This document shows, piece by piece, positions 54,850 to 64,000 of a stretch of 64,000 nucleotides of DNA. Below the pieces are notes generated by a model. That model was given only the letters and a program-made list of their open reading frames with translations. It made no database searches and was not told the DNA's origin. Each line of letters starts with the position of its first letter. The first letter of the stretch is position 1. Origin of the DNA: Panicum virgatum (Eukaryota > Streptophyta > Magnoliopsida > Poales > Poaceae); contig NC_053146.1 in NCBI RefSeq assembly GCF_016808335.1, positions 8,191,015-8,255,014 on the forward strand, read 5' to 3'. Made by a program: the position numbers and the translations under genes.

Positions 54850-57810
54850 ATGGATCCGAGGGCCTTGGTCCTGGTGGTCGTGGCGGCGGCGGCGGACGGG
54901 GTCGGCGGGGACTTCGCGGCGGACCGGGCAGAGTGCTCGGACAAGCTGGTGGGGCTGGCGACGTGCCTGACGTATGTGCAGGACGAGGCGGCGGCGCCGA
55001 CTCCGGACTGCTGCGCGGGGCTCAAGACGGTGCTGCAGACCAGCCGCAAGTGCCTGTGCGTGCTCGTCAAGGACAAGGACGACCCCAACCTGGGGCTCAA
55101 GCTCAACGTCACCAAGGCGCTGGGGCTCCCCGCCCTCTGCAAGGCCTCCGCCAACATCTCCGACTGCCCCAGTACGTGGCCTCTGATCATTCCTCATCAT
55201 CATCCACAGGCCAGTTGGTGGAGTGGTAGTTCTTGTCATCGTAATCATCTACCACTCACTTTATTAAAAATAATTGTTACTTGTTTATGAAAAGGAAGAA
55301 CATGCTAGGATCAAAGTTTAGACTCGACTTGGGAAAAACTCGATCCATGGCAGCCCTACTTAATTTGGGTCAGGGACGAAGCCAGATCAAAATAGCACCA
55401 GGGTCTTGTGTGTTGCACTTGCATATCGGGTCTTTATCTTTAAAAATTACTAGTACAGAACAGTAATCTCTATTGATTTTGCATAAATTTATCGAGGTCG
55501 CCAACCCGACAATAAAGGGCAGCTCCGCCCTTGATTCGGGTGCTAAATTAACCAGGAGAAGGCTCAACTCAAGCTCGCTCGTCACCGTGGTCGAGCTTTG
55601 AGAGCTTTTTGTGGTCGATTAGTAAACTAATGAAACAGAAACCTCAAGCTCGAGTAAAAGCAACGTGATATTTTCCATCTAGTTGAACCATACAACATTG
55701 TGCTTATGCAAGAAAACATTTTTTTATACAAAAAAAACCCGGCCTTGTCTGCATGTACATGCGATTCGGTTAGGATTCAGAGCACGGCAGGGCCGACACA
55801 TATCCTTCTCCAAACCATAGTCACAGGATTCGGGGTCGATGCCTCGTCCCTCGACCCGGGAACGTCGTTCCGATTCGAGGGTCGGGGTCGAAGAGGGTCA
55901 GTGTCCCATTCAAGGTTGGATCGTGTTCCGGGTTGAAAGGGGTCGCAGCCCATTGCTAGCAGATTTAATTGGGATAAGGAGGTTAAGGACAGTGGATTGG
56001 TGTGGTTTTTGTTAGACAATGAGCTGAGTACGTGTAAAATGGTCTAAATGTATTCTTTTATATGTTTCTTATATGCTTGTGCAGATTAGTTTCTTCATTA
56101 GTAGCACATATATAGTTTTTGTCTTTATCGACCCGAAGATATCGACCCCGATGAATCAGGGTCGCGTCCCACATAATAATTTATCGTTCCATAGATGTAT
56201 ACCCCCTTCGTACCACAATTTTATAAAATGACGATCCTCGACCCTCGACCCCGTTCCTCGACCCGGTCGACCCAGGAACTTTGTGACTATGCTCCAAACG
56301 TCACAGCAGCTTTGAGAAGATGCCGTGCGGCGACAAGCATGCCGCCGCAGGGCCGTGCATGCTAGGCTAGACTGCTAGCTCGGGGACGTCGTTGCGGATA
56401 GCAACAGGTCGTCATGAACATTCCATGTTCAATAGGAGAACTAGCTAGTAGCTAGACACCGTACCGGATCGACCAGACAAAAACATCTCGTCGGCTGGCA
56501 TGCCTGCTGCCGGGAGAAGGCTCCTAACCCCGCGTCTCTTTTTCCTCGGGGCACGGCCGGCTGCCCGTGATCGGCGTCACGCGTGGTTGATGAGGAGGGA
56601 GATGGCGTGATCAATCAGGCTCCCCACCTCGGTTGCCACGAGAAGATTCTGAAGCTGAAAGGGACTAGTGTGGACTCCCTCTTGACTTCAGTCGACAAGC
56701 TCGTCGAGTGTGGTCTCCATTCTCCAGCAACGAAATCTTTAGGGTGTGTGGGTGTGTCACTCTCCTAGCATGCAATTGTGGTCCTAGGACCCACATGTCA
56801 GGAATGGGTGGCCGGTGATCGAGAAAATCTCTGAACCTTAGCTTTTGCTGGCGAGAGGATTCTTTTTTAACACCAACTCCGTAAATTCATTTTAACTAGG
56901 ATTTGAACCCGATCGAGCCTGCTTGATGCCAGTGGCAAAGTTAGAGCAAATTGAAGAGAGGTGCGCTTGCCTCGTGGGTGCATAAGATTGAGTCATGGGA
57001 GTGCAAATATAGTGAAAATTTGAGCATGATCACTGTTTTTCCATTTTTTTAGGGAGTGCATTAGCACCCTCTAATCATAACGTAGCTTCGCCCCTGCTTG
57101 AAGCTACTCGAGTGTTCTAACCGCTAGTCTAGAGGCCCTTTCACATTGACGAGCAAGCGTGAGACAATACTAGCTAATGAGTGACATATAGCTGCACCAT
57201 GAGAGATTTTTCATCACGTTAATATATTGTTGGTTTTGTGGCAATACACACGCAGGGCTGCTGAACCTGGCGCCCAACTCCAAGGAAGGGCAGGTGTTCG
57301 AGCAGTACGCGAAGCAGGCGGCGGCGCAGGGCACCGCCCCCAGCGGTCAGTTTCATCATCCATCACCAACTTGCTTTAATTTCCCGTCCATTTTCTTCGT
57401 CTCTCGCTCCTCCTTTCATGATGATTCAGATGCATGAAACGCCAGCAAGGTTACAACAGTGAAGTCTGTACAAGGCATGGCTAGCTCAAAGCCAAGCCTT
57501 GAGTATACTTGCCAAGAAAAAAAAACTTTTTATATTTAGTAGGAGCTCGATCGCTTTGCGCTTGCTTTCGAAGGCAATCATCGCCGGCTTACTCCCTGGT
57601 CTGATTAACACGCGCACGCCTGCCGTAATGCGCTCTCCAGGTGGCGGAAGCAGCGCGCCGGCCTCGGGCGCGCAGAAGAGCGGCGGCACCGGGCCCGCGG
57701 GGCGGTGGTTGGGAGTGGGGAGGGTCGGTGGCGGCGGCGGCGGCGCACGCGCGGTGGTGCTCGCCGCGGCCGCCCCACTCGCCGTGCCTCTCCTCATCCT
57801 GCTGGGATAG
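54850..57810 (+). CDS. GPI-anchored non-specific lipid-transfer protein (LTPG / xylogen-like)
   Basis: My model has three exons, 54850-55171, 57256-57345 and 57641-57810, all GT-AG and in agreeing phase, giving 193 residues. A signal peptide (1-20) is followed by the eight-cysteine motif in the family spacing: Cys29, 39, 54, 55, 68, 70, 97, 106 (C-C-CC-CxC-C-C). A Ser/Gly/Ala-rich linker and a hydrophobic C-terminus (AVPLLILLG) mark GPI anchoring at the plasma membrane, where such proteins bind lipids and are linked to cuticle or wall formation. The first intron is unusually long (2084 bases) and holds a hAT element (55816-56291). The second is 295 bases. No lesion was seen. This is the second apparently intact host gene of the window. 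Confidence 0.92.
55816..56291. mobile_element. 476-bp hAT element in the LTP intron, TSD CTCCAAAC
   Basis: The ends CATAGTCACAGG and TTTGTGACTATG are inverted repeats. The 8-bp flank CTCCAAAC is on both sides (55808-55815 and 56292-56299). Both arms carry arrays of CCTCGACCC/GGGTCGAGG. Non-coding. Confidence 0.93.
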
Positions 57811-58087
57811 ACGAGATGGTGAATGAACGGCCGGCGGCGGATCATCGGAGGTGTGGTTGCGTACGTCTTGCGTGGTGTGCTGTGTTCTTGCGTGGCGTAC
57901 GTTGGCAGTTAATTATCGTTTGTTTAAACTTGAACCGTTGGCAGTTACTATCTCACTTTATTATCAGCTATAATGTGGACAAAATTAAAGGTCGTTGATT
58001 TCCATTCCTTTTGGGTTCACTACTTGGCTAACTGGTTTGCCTTCTTCGACGGGGGAAAAAATTTGTTGTTTGTTTAAAAGAAATAGG
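57811..58087 (+). other. 3' flank of the LTP gene
   Basis: Probable 3' untranslated region. Nothing else recognised. Confidence 0.45.
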
Positions 58088-58687
58088 GAAAAGTCAAAAT
58101 CACACTCTCGAACTATCGCAGAAGTTCGATTTTTAACCTTCAACTACAAAACCAGCCATCCAACTATTCAAACCGGGCAAACTTGACTCTTGGGGTGGTA
58201 TCCAAGATGGTTTTGTATTTAAAAAAATAAAAAAATTCTAATTAGCTTTAAAAAATAAAAACTAATTCATTTTGAATTAGAAAAATAGGAAACTAGTACC
58301 AATTTTTTTTCTAAAAATGTAACATATTTATTATTACTCTATTTGAATCTTAGTTATTTAAAACAATAGATATAATTACAAGCAACTAACTATTATGAAA
58401 ATAAAAAAAATTGATTTGAATAACTGAAAAGTATGTACCAACACATAGGTTACATTTTTAGAAAAAAAATTATATCTATTTTGTACTTTTTTATTTAAAA
58501 TGAATTACTTATAATTTTTTTAGTTTAAATTTGAATATTTTATTTCTCATAAAATAGAAAACCACCTAAAGGGCCAGATTTGCCCGGTTTCAACAGTTAG
58601 ATGGTCTTTGTTATCCGGTTTTGTAGTTAAATGTTGAAAACCGGACTTTTGTGATAGTTCAAAGGTATAAAGCAGACTTTTTCAACA
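58088..58687. mobile_element. 600-bp MITE with terminal inverted repeats of about 100 bp
   Basis: The left arm (GAACTATCGCAGAAGTTCG, TTCAACTACAAAACCAGCC, AAACCGGGCAAACTTG) mirrors the right arm. The inner part is AT-rich and non-coding. This type of element is common in grasses. A target duplication was not resolved, so the superfamily is open (Mutator-like is possible). Confidence 0.75.
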
Positions 58688-58845
58688 AAAAAAGTTGTTA
58701 CTTTGCATTCTTGTTTCAAAAAGCACTAGAACTTTTCCCGACATTTTTCATAAAAACCAAGCTACTTCCATGCACACTGACCAAACCATGGAGATTCTTA
58801 TGAGGCCGGCTACGTGATTGAGTAGTACTCCTACTACGAAACCTC

Positions 58846-59130
58846 CACTACCGCAGAAAGGGTTTGTAGGGGCGAGCGAAAAGCCAATTTTAGGGGTGGA
58901 CGGCATAACCGCTCCTGCTTTTCGCAGCTAAAAATGGCGGTTTGCAGGGACGGGTTACGAGAGCCGCCCCTGAAAATACATTTGCAGGGGCGGACCCGCC
59001 CCTGAAAATCGTTTTGTAGGGGCGGGTGACCCCGCCCCGCCCCTATAAATGCTTTTTCAGGGGTGGTTGGGGGGATCACCCGCCCCTACAAAACAATTTT
59101 CAGGGGCGGGTGACCCCCCCACCGGCCCTT
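58846..59130. repeat. Subterminal repeats of CACTA-E
   Basis: After the terminus there are at least six units of the form CAGGGGCGGG or CCCGCCCCTG, alternately inverted and joined by TTTTGTAGG or AAAATCG. Confidence 0.88.
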
Positions 59131-59953
59131 AGAAATAGTTTTCCTGCCCGCCTAAAATTTTTGAATTTGCGTTTTTGTTTACTGGATTTGAATTCGCAAT
59201 TTTGATATATATATATATGTCTATTATATGTCACGTCCGCACTATTATACGTCTATTAATGATAACGTCCTAACTTCAAGCTCGTTCGCGATCTCTGTTC
59301 GCCTAAACGGCCGTTTAGTCCGTTTAAACAGCGTTTAAATGCTAAACAGAGATCACCCGTTTTGTTTAGGCCCTAAACAGTGAATTAAACGGTTGGACCG
59401 TTTAAACCCGTTTAAACCGTTAAAATCCGTCTAAATTGCCTAAACAGAGTCAAGTTAATCATGATTAAATGAGATAAATGATCATTTAATTCATAATTTG
59501 GTCAATAGGAGGATTAATACTACCACAATCAATACTGAACCAAGTAACACCGTAAGTATATGAAATGTTGTGGGATTTAGATTTCTTTCAAAAAGATTAT
59601 TTGGCAGAATAATTACTTTTACATGTGTAAATATGTAGACTTTCTAGCATATTTGACATTTACGTACATAAATACACATATTTTAATGTTAATATGTCAA
59701 ACCGTTTATGCCGTTTAACTCTGTTTAAATACTGTTTAAACGACCGAAACACTAAACAAAGGGTGACCGACTATTTACCGTTTAACGTTTAGGAAAACAT
59801 TATTCGCGATCGAGACGTCGAATATATTAGACATAAGATACTTACGCATATAAAATTCATAATAGATGAAAAATAAATATCAATATAGTACATCATCATA
59901 ATTCAGCTCTTATACATGTTTTTCCATCATTCCCCTAGGGCGCTAAATTAGCG
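59131..59953. other. AT-rich spacer of CACTA-E, containing a hAT element
   Basis: Nothing coding. The hAT element takes up 59293-59802. Confidence 0.5.
59293..59802. mobile_element. 510-bp hAT element with CCGTTTAAAC arrays, TSD TTCGCGAT
   Basis: TTCGCGAT is found on both sides (59285-59292 and 59803-59810). The ends TGTTCGCCTAAACG and, inverted, TGTTTTCCTAAACG are similar. The arms are filled with CCGTTTAAAC and AAACGGTTT-type motifs. Non-coding. Confidence 0.83.
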
Positions 59954-62900
59954 TTAACCGTGCCCGAATTTGTGCCACTCACGAAGTGAAAGGTATTTAT
60001 CATTCGTTGCTAAGTCTTGTGTTTCGTCAAAAAAATTGCCTTCCACGTTGACCACTTCGTGCAGAATGAAACAGCACAAATCATCGACTACATTTAGAAG
60101 TTGTCTCTCGTGGAGCTGGCCTCCGTGTTTCTCCGGGTCAAGCTGCAATTATTGAATACATGATAAATTTAGAATTTGTAGTTACAATAATAAACAATAT
60201 GCAAACATCTATCCGTAATAAAGAGTAGGCCCTTACGCATTCGGGATCAGTAGTGTATCTCCCTTTCAGCCTCACATTCTCGCACATGTAGTACCCACAG
60301 TACACGGAACCTGCCGGTTGCTTGTGGCTCGGGAAATTTGTGCGAAAAGTCATTTTCTTTGCTCTGTTGGCGGGATGAGGAAGTCCTTTTTGAACGTTGA
60401 ACTTGTATGCCCTGTTTTAAATTGAAAATATGAAAAGTTAATTTATATAGGCATATTTCTCTAGAGACACAAGAGACAGATGTGTATATGGAAGATAAGA
60501 AATTCACTCACAATTGAACAAGGTCTATGAATTCTTGGTATCTGTCGGTTTTCCAGTCCAAGGAGTCATGTACGAGCACTTTTCCACGCTTTGGCATTAT
60601 TTGGGATGCAATCCAGTGAGCTCTGTAAAACAAAGCATCGATATCGGAGTAATGGTTAATCAAATAATTGGTATTAGACTTACTGGACGTGGTATGACGC
60701 AAATATGGTATCCATGTCTATCCACTGTTCCATCATATGCGCTATGTAGGCTGCAACCCTCTTCATGGTTAGTTTGTGAATTTTTTTGCGTTCCGCATCT
60801 TTGGCCTTCTTTGTTTCAAATGGCTTTAGATAGTCATCGTCGTCCTTCATCCATTTTGGCCCAGCGTACAAAGACTCGCAAATCGCTACGAGATCAAGGT
60901 ACCGGACCTTGAAATTACAAATAATAGCATCCATTGATTGCATCCTGTAAAATTAATATATGGCATTAAATATTTATGCTTATACAATACTATAGAATGT
61001 AATACAAAGTCGATGAGGCACTTACATGCACCATAGTCGAACCATTTTGATACCAAGTTGTGAGAGGCGGAACATGTGCTGTATGTCTTCAAAATCAAAC
61101 GTGATATCATTGATTTGTGGCCCCTTAAGTCCGAATACATCCAGATGGTGCGGAGCACCTAGGGTTCTCAGTCCAAGTCTACATGCCCTCTTGTACCAAT
61201 TATGCATCATCTTCATATAAGTTGGACAATCACATAGTATCCAGCTCGGTAGCAAGTCCTTTCCGTACACAAACTCTAGAGGAGCATCTTCTAAGTCTGG
61301 AAGGTCATCAACCGCAAGCACCTTGTTGTTCACCGTGTCCGTGCGGGGCGTAGAATAGCCCAACCTTCTACTGCCACTAGAAGTTGGTGCTTTTTCCTAT
61401 GACTTAGCCTTCTTAGATTTTTCATCAGACTTCTTGTTTGCGGCATGCCATCTATTCACAATTTCGGACCCTTCCTTTTCCTTTTGGTAAGACCGCAGAA
61501 CTCGAGGTAGCACTGACCTGCTCTGAGAAGCCGAGGTCGTTGGCTGACTTGATGGCTCTCATGTCACTGGAGCCGCTGCTGATGGCGGTGCCTGAGTTGA
61601 TGGCTCTCGTGTCACTTGAGCCGCTGGTGATGGCAGAGCCTGAGGTAACGAATCTCGTTGCTCTGGAGCCACAGGTGATGGCGGTGACTGAGGTGACGGC
61701 TCTCTTTGCTCTGGAGCTGGAGGTGATGGCGGAGCCTGAGGTGACGGCTCTCGTTGCTCTGGAGCCGGAGGTGATGGCGGAGCCGCAGGTGACGGCTCTA
61801 GTTGGTCTTGAGCCACAGGTGATGGTGGAGCCGTAGGTGAGGGCTCTTGTTCCTCTGGAGCCGCAGGTGATTCGTCTCGTGCTTGTGGAGATGGGAGGTC
61901 ATGTTCTCGTTGTGCTCCTAGAGAGATATGTTCCATAGCAGACATAGTTATCTGACTAACCAGTAAGATATCTCGTTTATGCCACAGAATTATGCTGCTG
62001 ACACATTCTCCAAGACAATTCTTCCCATCTGCAGTGGGGATGTCTATCTCCGTATCCTCGTAGTTTGATTTCAAGAGTTCCTCCACTTCTAGACACGCAT
62101 ATAGGGCCGGGGTGGGGTTTCCCTCAAATAAATTCCCAGCCGGATGCACTCGGGCCCTAGCAACTTCCTATGCTTTTCCAGTTCTGCCAACCGGATAGAG
62201 CAACAAACTTGGAGTAATACTCATTATGGCATCCACCGGGTATGGTTGTGCTATGTTCGAGGCGGCAATACTCTGAGCACATGCCGAACTCGCTCGGCCA
62301 ATTACTGGAGATGCCACTGCCACCATCTGTTGTTGTCCAACCTCTTGCGACAGGTTGAACATAATTAACCCTGGCTGCTGCTGCTGCTCTGCAAGTGCTG
62401 CTCTCAACATATCCATGAACACGGCCTCCATGCTCTTTGGACCCAATGGCTGTACTGAGCACATCGTGTTCACTTTGGGATTTGAACTTTCCTTGTTTCT
62501 GAAGCTCCGCAAGTGCTAACATCTTTTGTGCCACCGTGTCAGTCTCGGGTTGATCAAACTTTGGTTTCCCTTCAACTAGCTTTGGCTTCCTTGCTTGAAT
62601 CCATTGCCAGCCACATTCGTCCAAGCCGTCATATGGGTCGGGCAGCCCGGCAGCTATTGCCGCCTCTCTTTCATGGCGCCACTGGTCGAGCTTTGCTTGG
62701 TACCCACCCGGCCCAAGGTGCACTTTATGTATATTGCTCTTTGCTAGGTCACTTTGCTTCTGACTTAGGGCTAGAGCTTGTTCAGTGGTGTTCTGTCGAA
62801 CAAACTCTTCCCATTGTGCTGGTGTGATGCCCCCGATATCCGCAAAGGGTGTGAGACCCTTCTTGACATACTGAACATTCAGTTCACTCTTCCAACTACG

Positions 62901-63582
62901 AAAAGTTTCACCAAGCATCTTCCTAGCATAATGTTTCACTTTATCTCTAGCTCCTCGGGGGAAAACAAAAGTTTTGCTCAACAATTGCCACATTGTTTCT
63001 TTTTTCCCCTCAGGAACTAGTGTCCATCTCTCGATCATTGGATCCACAACCACTTTTGTTCTGATTATAGCCCCGATGGCATTACGAAACTTCGCTACAA
63101 TCTAGGGGGGGGTCAATGGGCTCTCCTGCTGCGCTAATTGCAATAACAGTGAACTGCCCTTCAGGGTACTGGTTCCTTCCTCGCTGACCTCGTCTCCTTT
63201 TGTTTTGGCTGTCAGAGGTTGTAGCGTACGGACCAGAGCTTTCATTGTCTTCCTCTGTTGGGCTAGGGGGGCGGCGTCGACGCTTAGTCCTTGCTGTCTG
63301 AGCCTCCTGACGTTGTTCCGGTTGGTAATCCGGATCTATCGTCTCCTCTGAATGTCTTCCTCTTTGCGGAATAGGGTGTGGATTAGCCGGGTCAAGCCAT
63401 TCATTTCCTTGCCAAGCACCTGGTCCCTCGACACGGCCCTGATCGTCCCCAGATTGTTCATCGGAGTGCTCGTTGCCAGATTGGTCGTTGTCCAACTCCA
63501 TCTGGGATGCAATTAGCTCGATTTCATCGTCTTGAGGTGCGAGAACATCCCTTCGTGGGGAAGATGACGATGAACGATTCAT
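59954..63582 (-). pseudogene. CACTA accessory protein gene with Ulp1-like domain, decayed
   Basis: This is the homologue of the CACTA-A gene at 5792. The start MNRSSSSSPRRDVLAP (63582) leads through an acidic, basic-patch region into a Transposase_24-like part (63053-62300; WKSELNVQYVKKGLTPF, HKVHLGPGGYQAKLDQW). Then comes IDIPTADGKNCLGE and a Pro-rich 16-residue repeat (61870-61550). The protease domain follows over several exons (61363-61025, 60944-60686, about 60625-60508, 60420-60250 and 60148-59954). Its triad is His in RAHWIASQ, Asp 17 residues on in VHDSLDW and Cys in VYCGYYMCE, with Gln in HKQPAGS. Lesions are a frame change at an eight-C tract near 63105, a frameshift near 62330 and a TAG near 61400. 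It is not functional in its present form. Confidence 0.88.
61550..61870. repeat. Coding minisatellite with 48-bp units
   Basis: About six units of 48 bases encode, on the minus strand, the 16-residue repeat EQREPSPQAPPSPPAP with variations. Because 48 is divisible by three, all frames stay open, which explains the long plus-strand open frame (61438-61836). Confidence 0.9.
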
Positions 63583-64000
63583 TACGACTTCTACATTAAA
63601 AAACCATCGAAACTAATTTGAATTCATAATTAACCACATTAAAAAACCTGGAATTGATATTAGAATACAATATCACATGGGCACTACAAAATGAAGACTT
63701 TGAATTAACACATTGTATCAACAATATCACATGGGGAAATAGATAATCGGGAAATCATACACTTTGAATTCACAAAATTATAAAGATTACAAATTACTAA
63801 TTTCAATAGAATATGACATGGGAAATATGGAGACACATGCTATTATTCAATGTATTCTAAACCCTAAATTATTCAAATTATTCTAAACCATTAACCCTAA
63901 AATAATACAAATTACTCTAATTATTCTAAATCCTAAATTCTTTTGAATAATTACTTGCAACTAAATAATTAAGATACAATTTAAAAAACATACTATATTT
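63583..64000. other. Upstream region of the CACTA-E accessory gene
   Basis: AT-rich; CTAAACCCTAAA-like pieces occur at 63850-63945 but are degenerate. No gene recognised. Confidence 0.5.

Larger units (their letters stand above)
58846..64000 (-). mobile_element. CACTA-E: left part of a second large CACTA element
   Basis: The left end CACTACCGCAGAAAGGG at 58846 is a CACTA terminus. It is followed by subterminal units (GGGGCGGGTGACCC and its complement). The accessory gene on the minus strand (63582-59954) ends about 1.1 kb inside the terminus, as in CACTA-A (where it is 0.7 kb). By analogy a TNP2 transposase on the minus strand should lie beyond 64000. A hAT element is nested at 59293-59802. 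The right end lies outside the window. Confidence 0.88.

Noticed and set aside
61438..61836. 132-residue plus-strand open frame with EVTALVALEPEVMAEP repeats
   Set aside because: It is the shadow of the 48-bp minisatellite in the minus-strand accessory gene.
63850..63945. Possible interstitial telomere repeat
   Set aside because: Only scattered CCCTAAA-like pieces in AT-rich sequence, no tandem array.

Overview
The window is grass nuclear DNA, most likely from a panicoid grass. This is inferred from the transposon families, including CACTA elements with TTTTGTCCCGG or TTTGCCGAGTG subterminal repeats, RTE LINEs with a TTG tail and PIF/Harbinger. It is also inferred from GT-AG introns and GC-rich exons. 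It is almost entirely transposable elements, many nested, with very few host genes. No CRISPR array, operon, rRNA or tRNA gene was seen.

Layout. 1-10193 is the right part of a CACTA element (CACTA-A): a TNP2-type transposase broken by one in-frame stop, then a seven-exon accessory gene that reads through intact and ends in a Ulp1-like (C48) cysteine protease domain. 10918-11787 is a small CACTA with TSD CGG. It is followed by a rearranged stretch (350-bp direct repeats, a 731-bp duplicated block, an LTR fragment) to about 14.5 kb. 16157-16585 is an intact single-exon DUF538 gene. 16825-25146 is a Gypsy deletion derivative on the minus strand that keeps only gag. A 4.66-kb RTE LINE is inserted in it, and a 1.34-kb Copia-like solo LTR sits inside the LINE. 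25188-27122 is the second copy of the 731-bp block, split by a 5'-truncated RTE LINE. 29719-30635 is another small CACTA (TSD CGC).

32001-42053 is a complete 10-kb Mutator-like element with a perfect 9-bp TSD. It carries a decayed MULE transposase, a decayed plant-mobile-domain (PMD) gene and two GRF zinc-finger genes. Its two long TIRs each hold an inward TATA box, and a hAT element sits in the right TIR. 45399-48098 is an F-box pseudogene split by a solo LTR. 49308-50415 is a CACTA with TSD AGC. 51765-53060 is a collapsed PIF/Harbinger element. 54850-57810 is an apparently intact three-exon gene for a GPI-anchored lipid-transfer protein, with a hAT element in its first intron. From 58846 to the window end lies a second large CACTA (CACTA-E), on the minus strand, with a decayed Ulp1-like accessory gene. 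Its transposase would lie beyond base 64000.

How things fit. The two large CACTA elements and the MULE each pair a transposase gene (or the position for one) with accessory genes: Ulp1-like in the CACTAs, PMD and GRF in the MULE. Most element genes are dead; the CACTA-A accessory gene is the main exception. Small hAT elements with 8-bp TSDs recur, several built from arrays of a short palindromic motif. Only DUF538 and the LTP gene look like working host genes.
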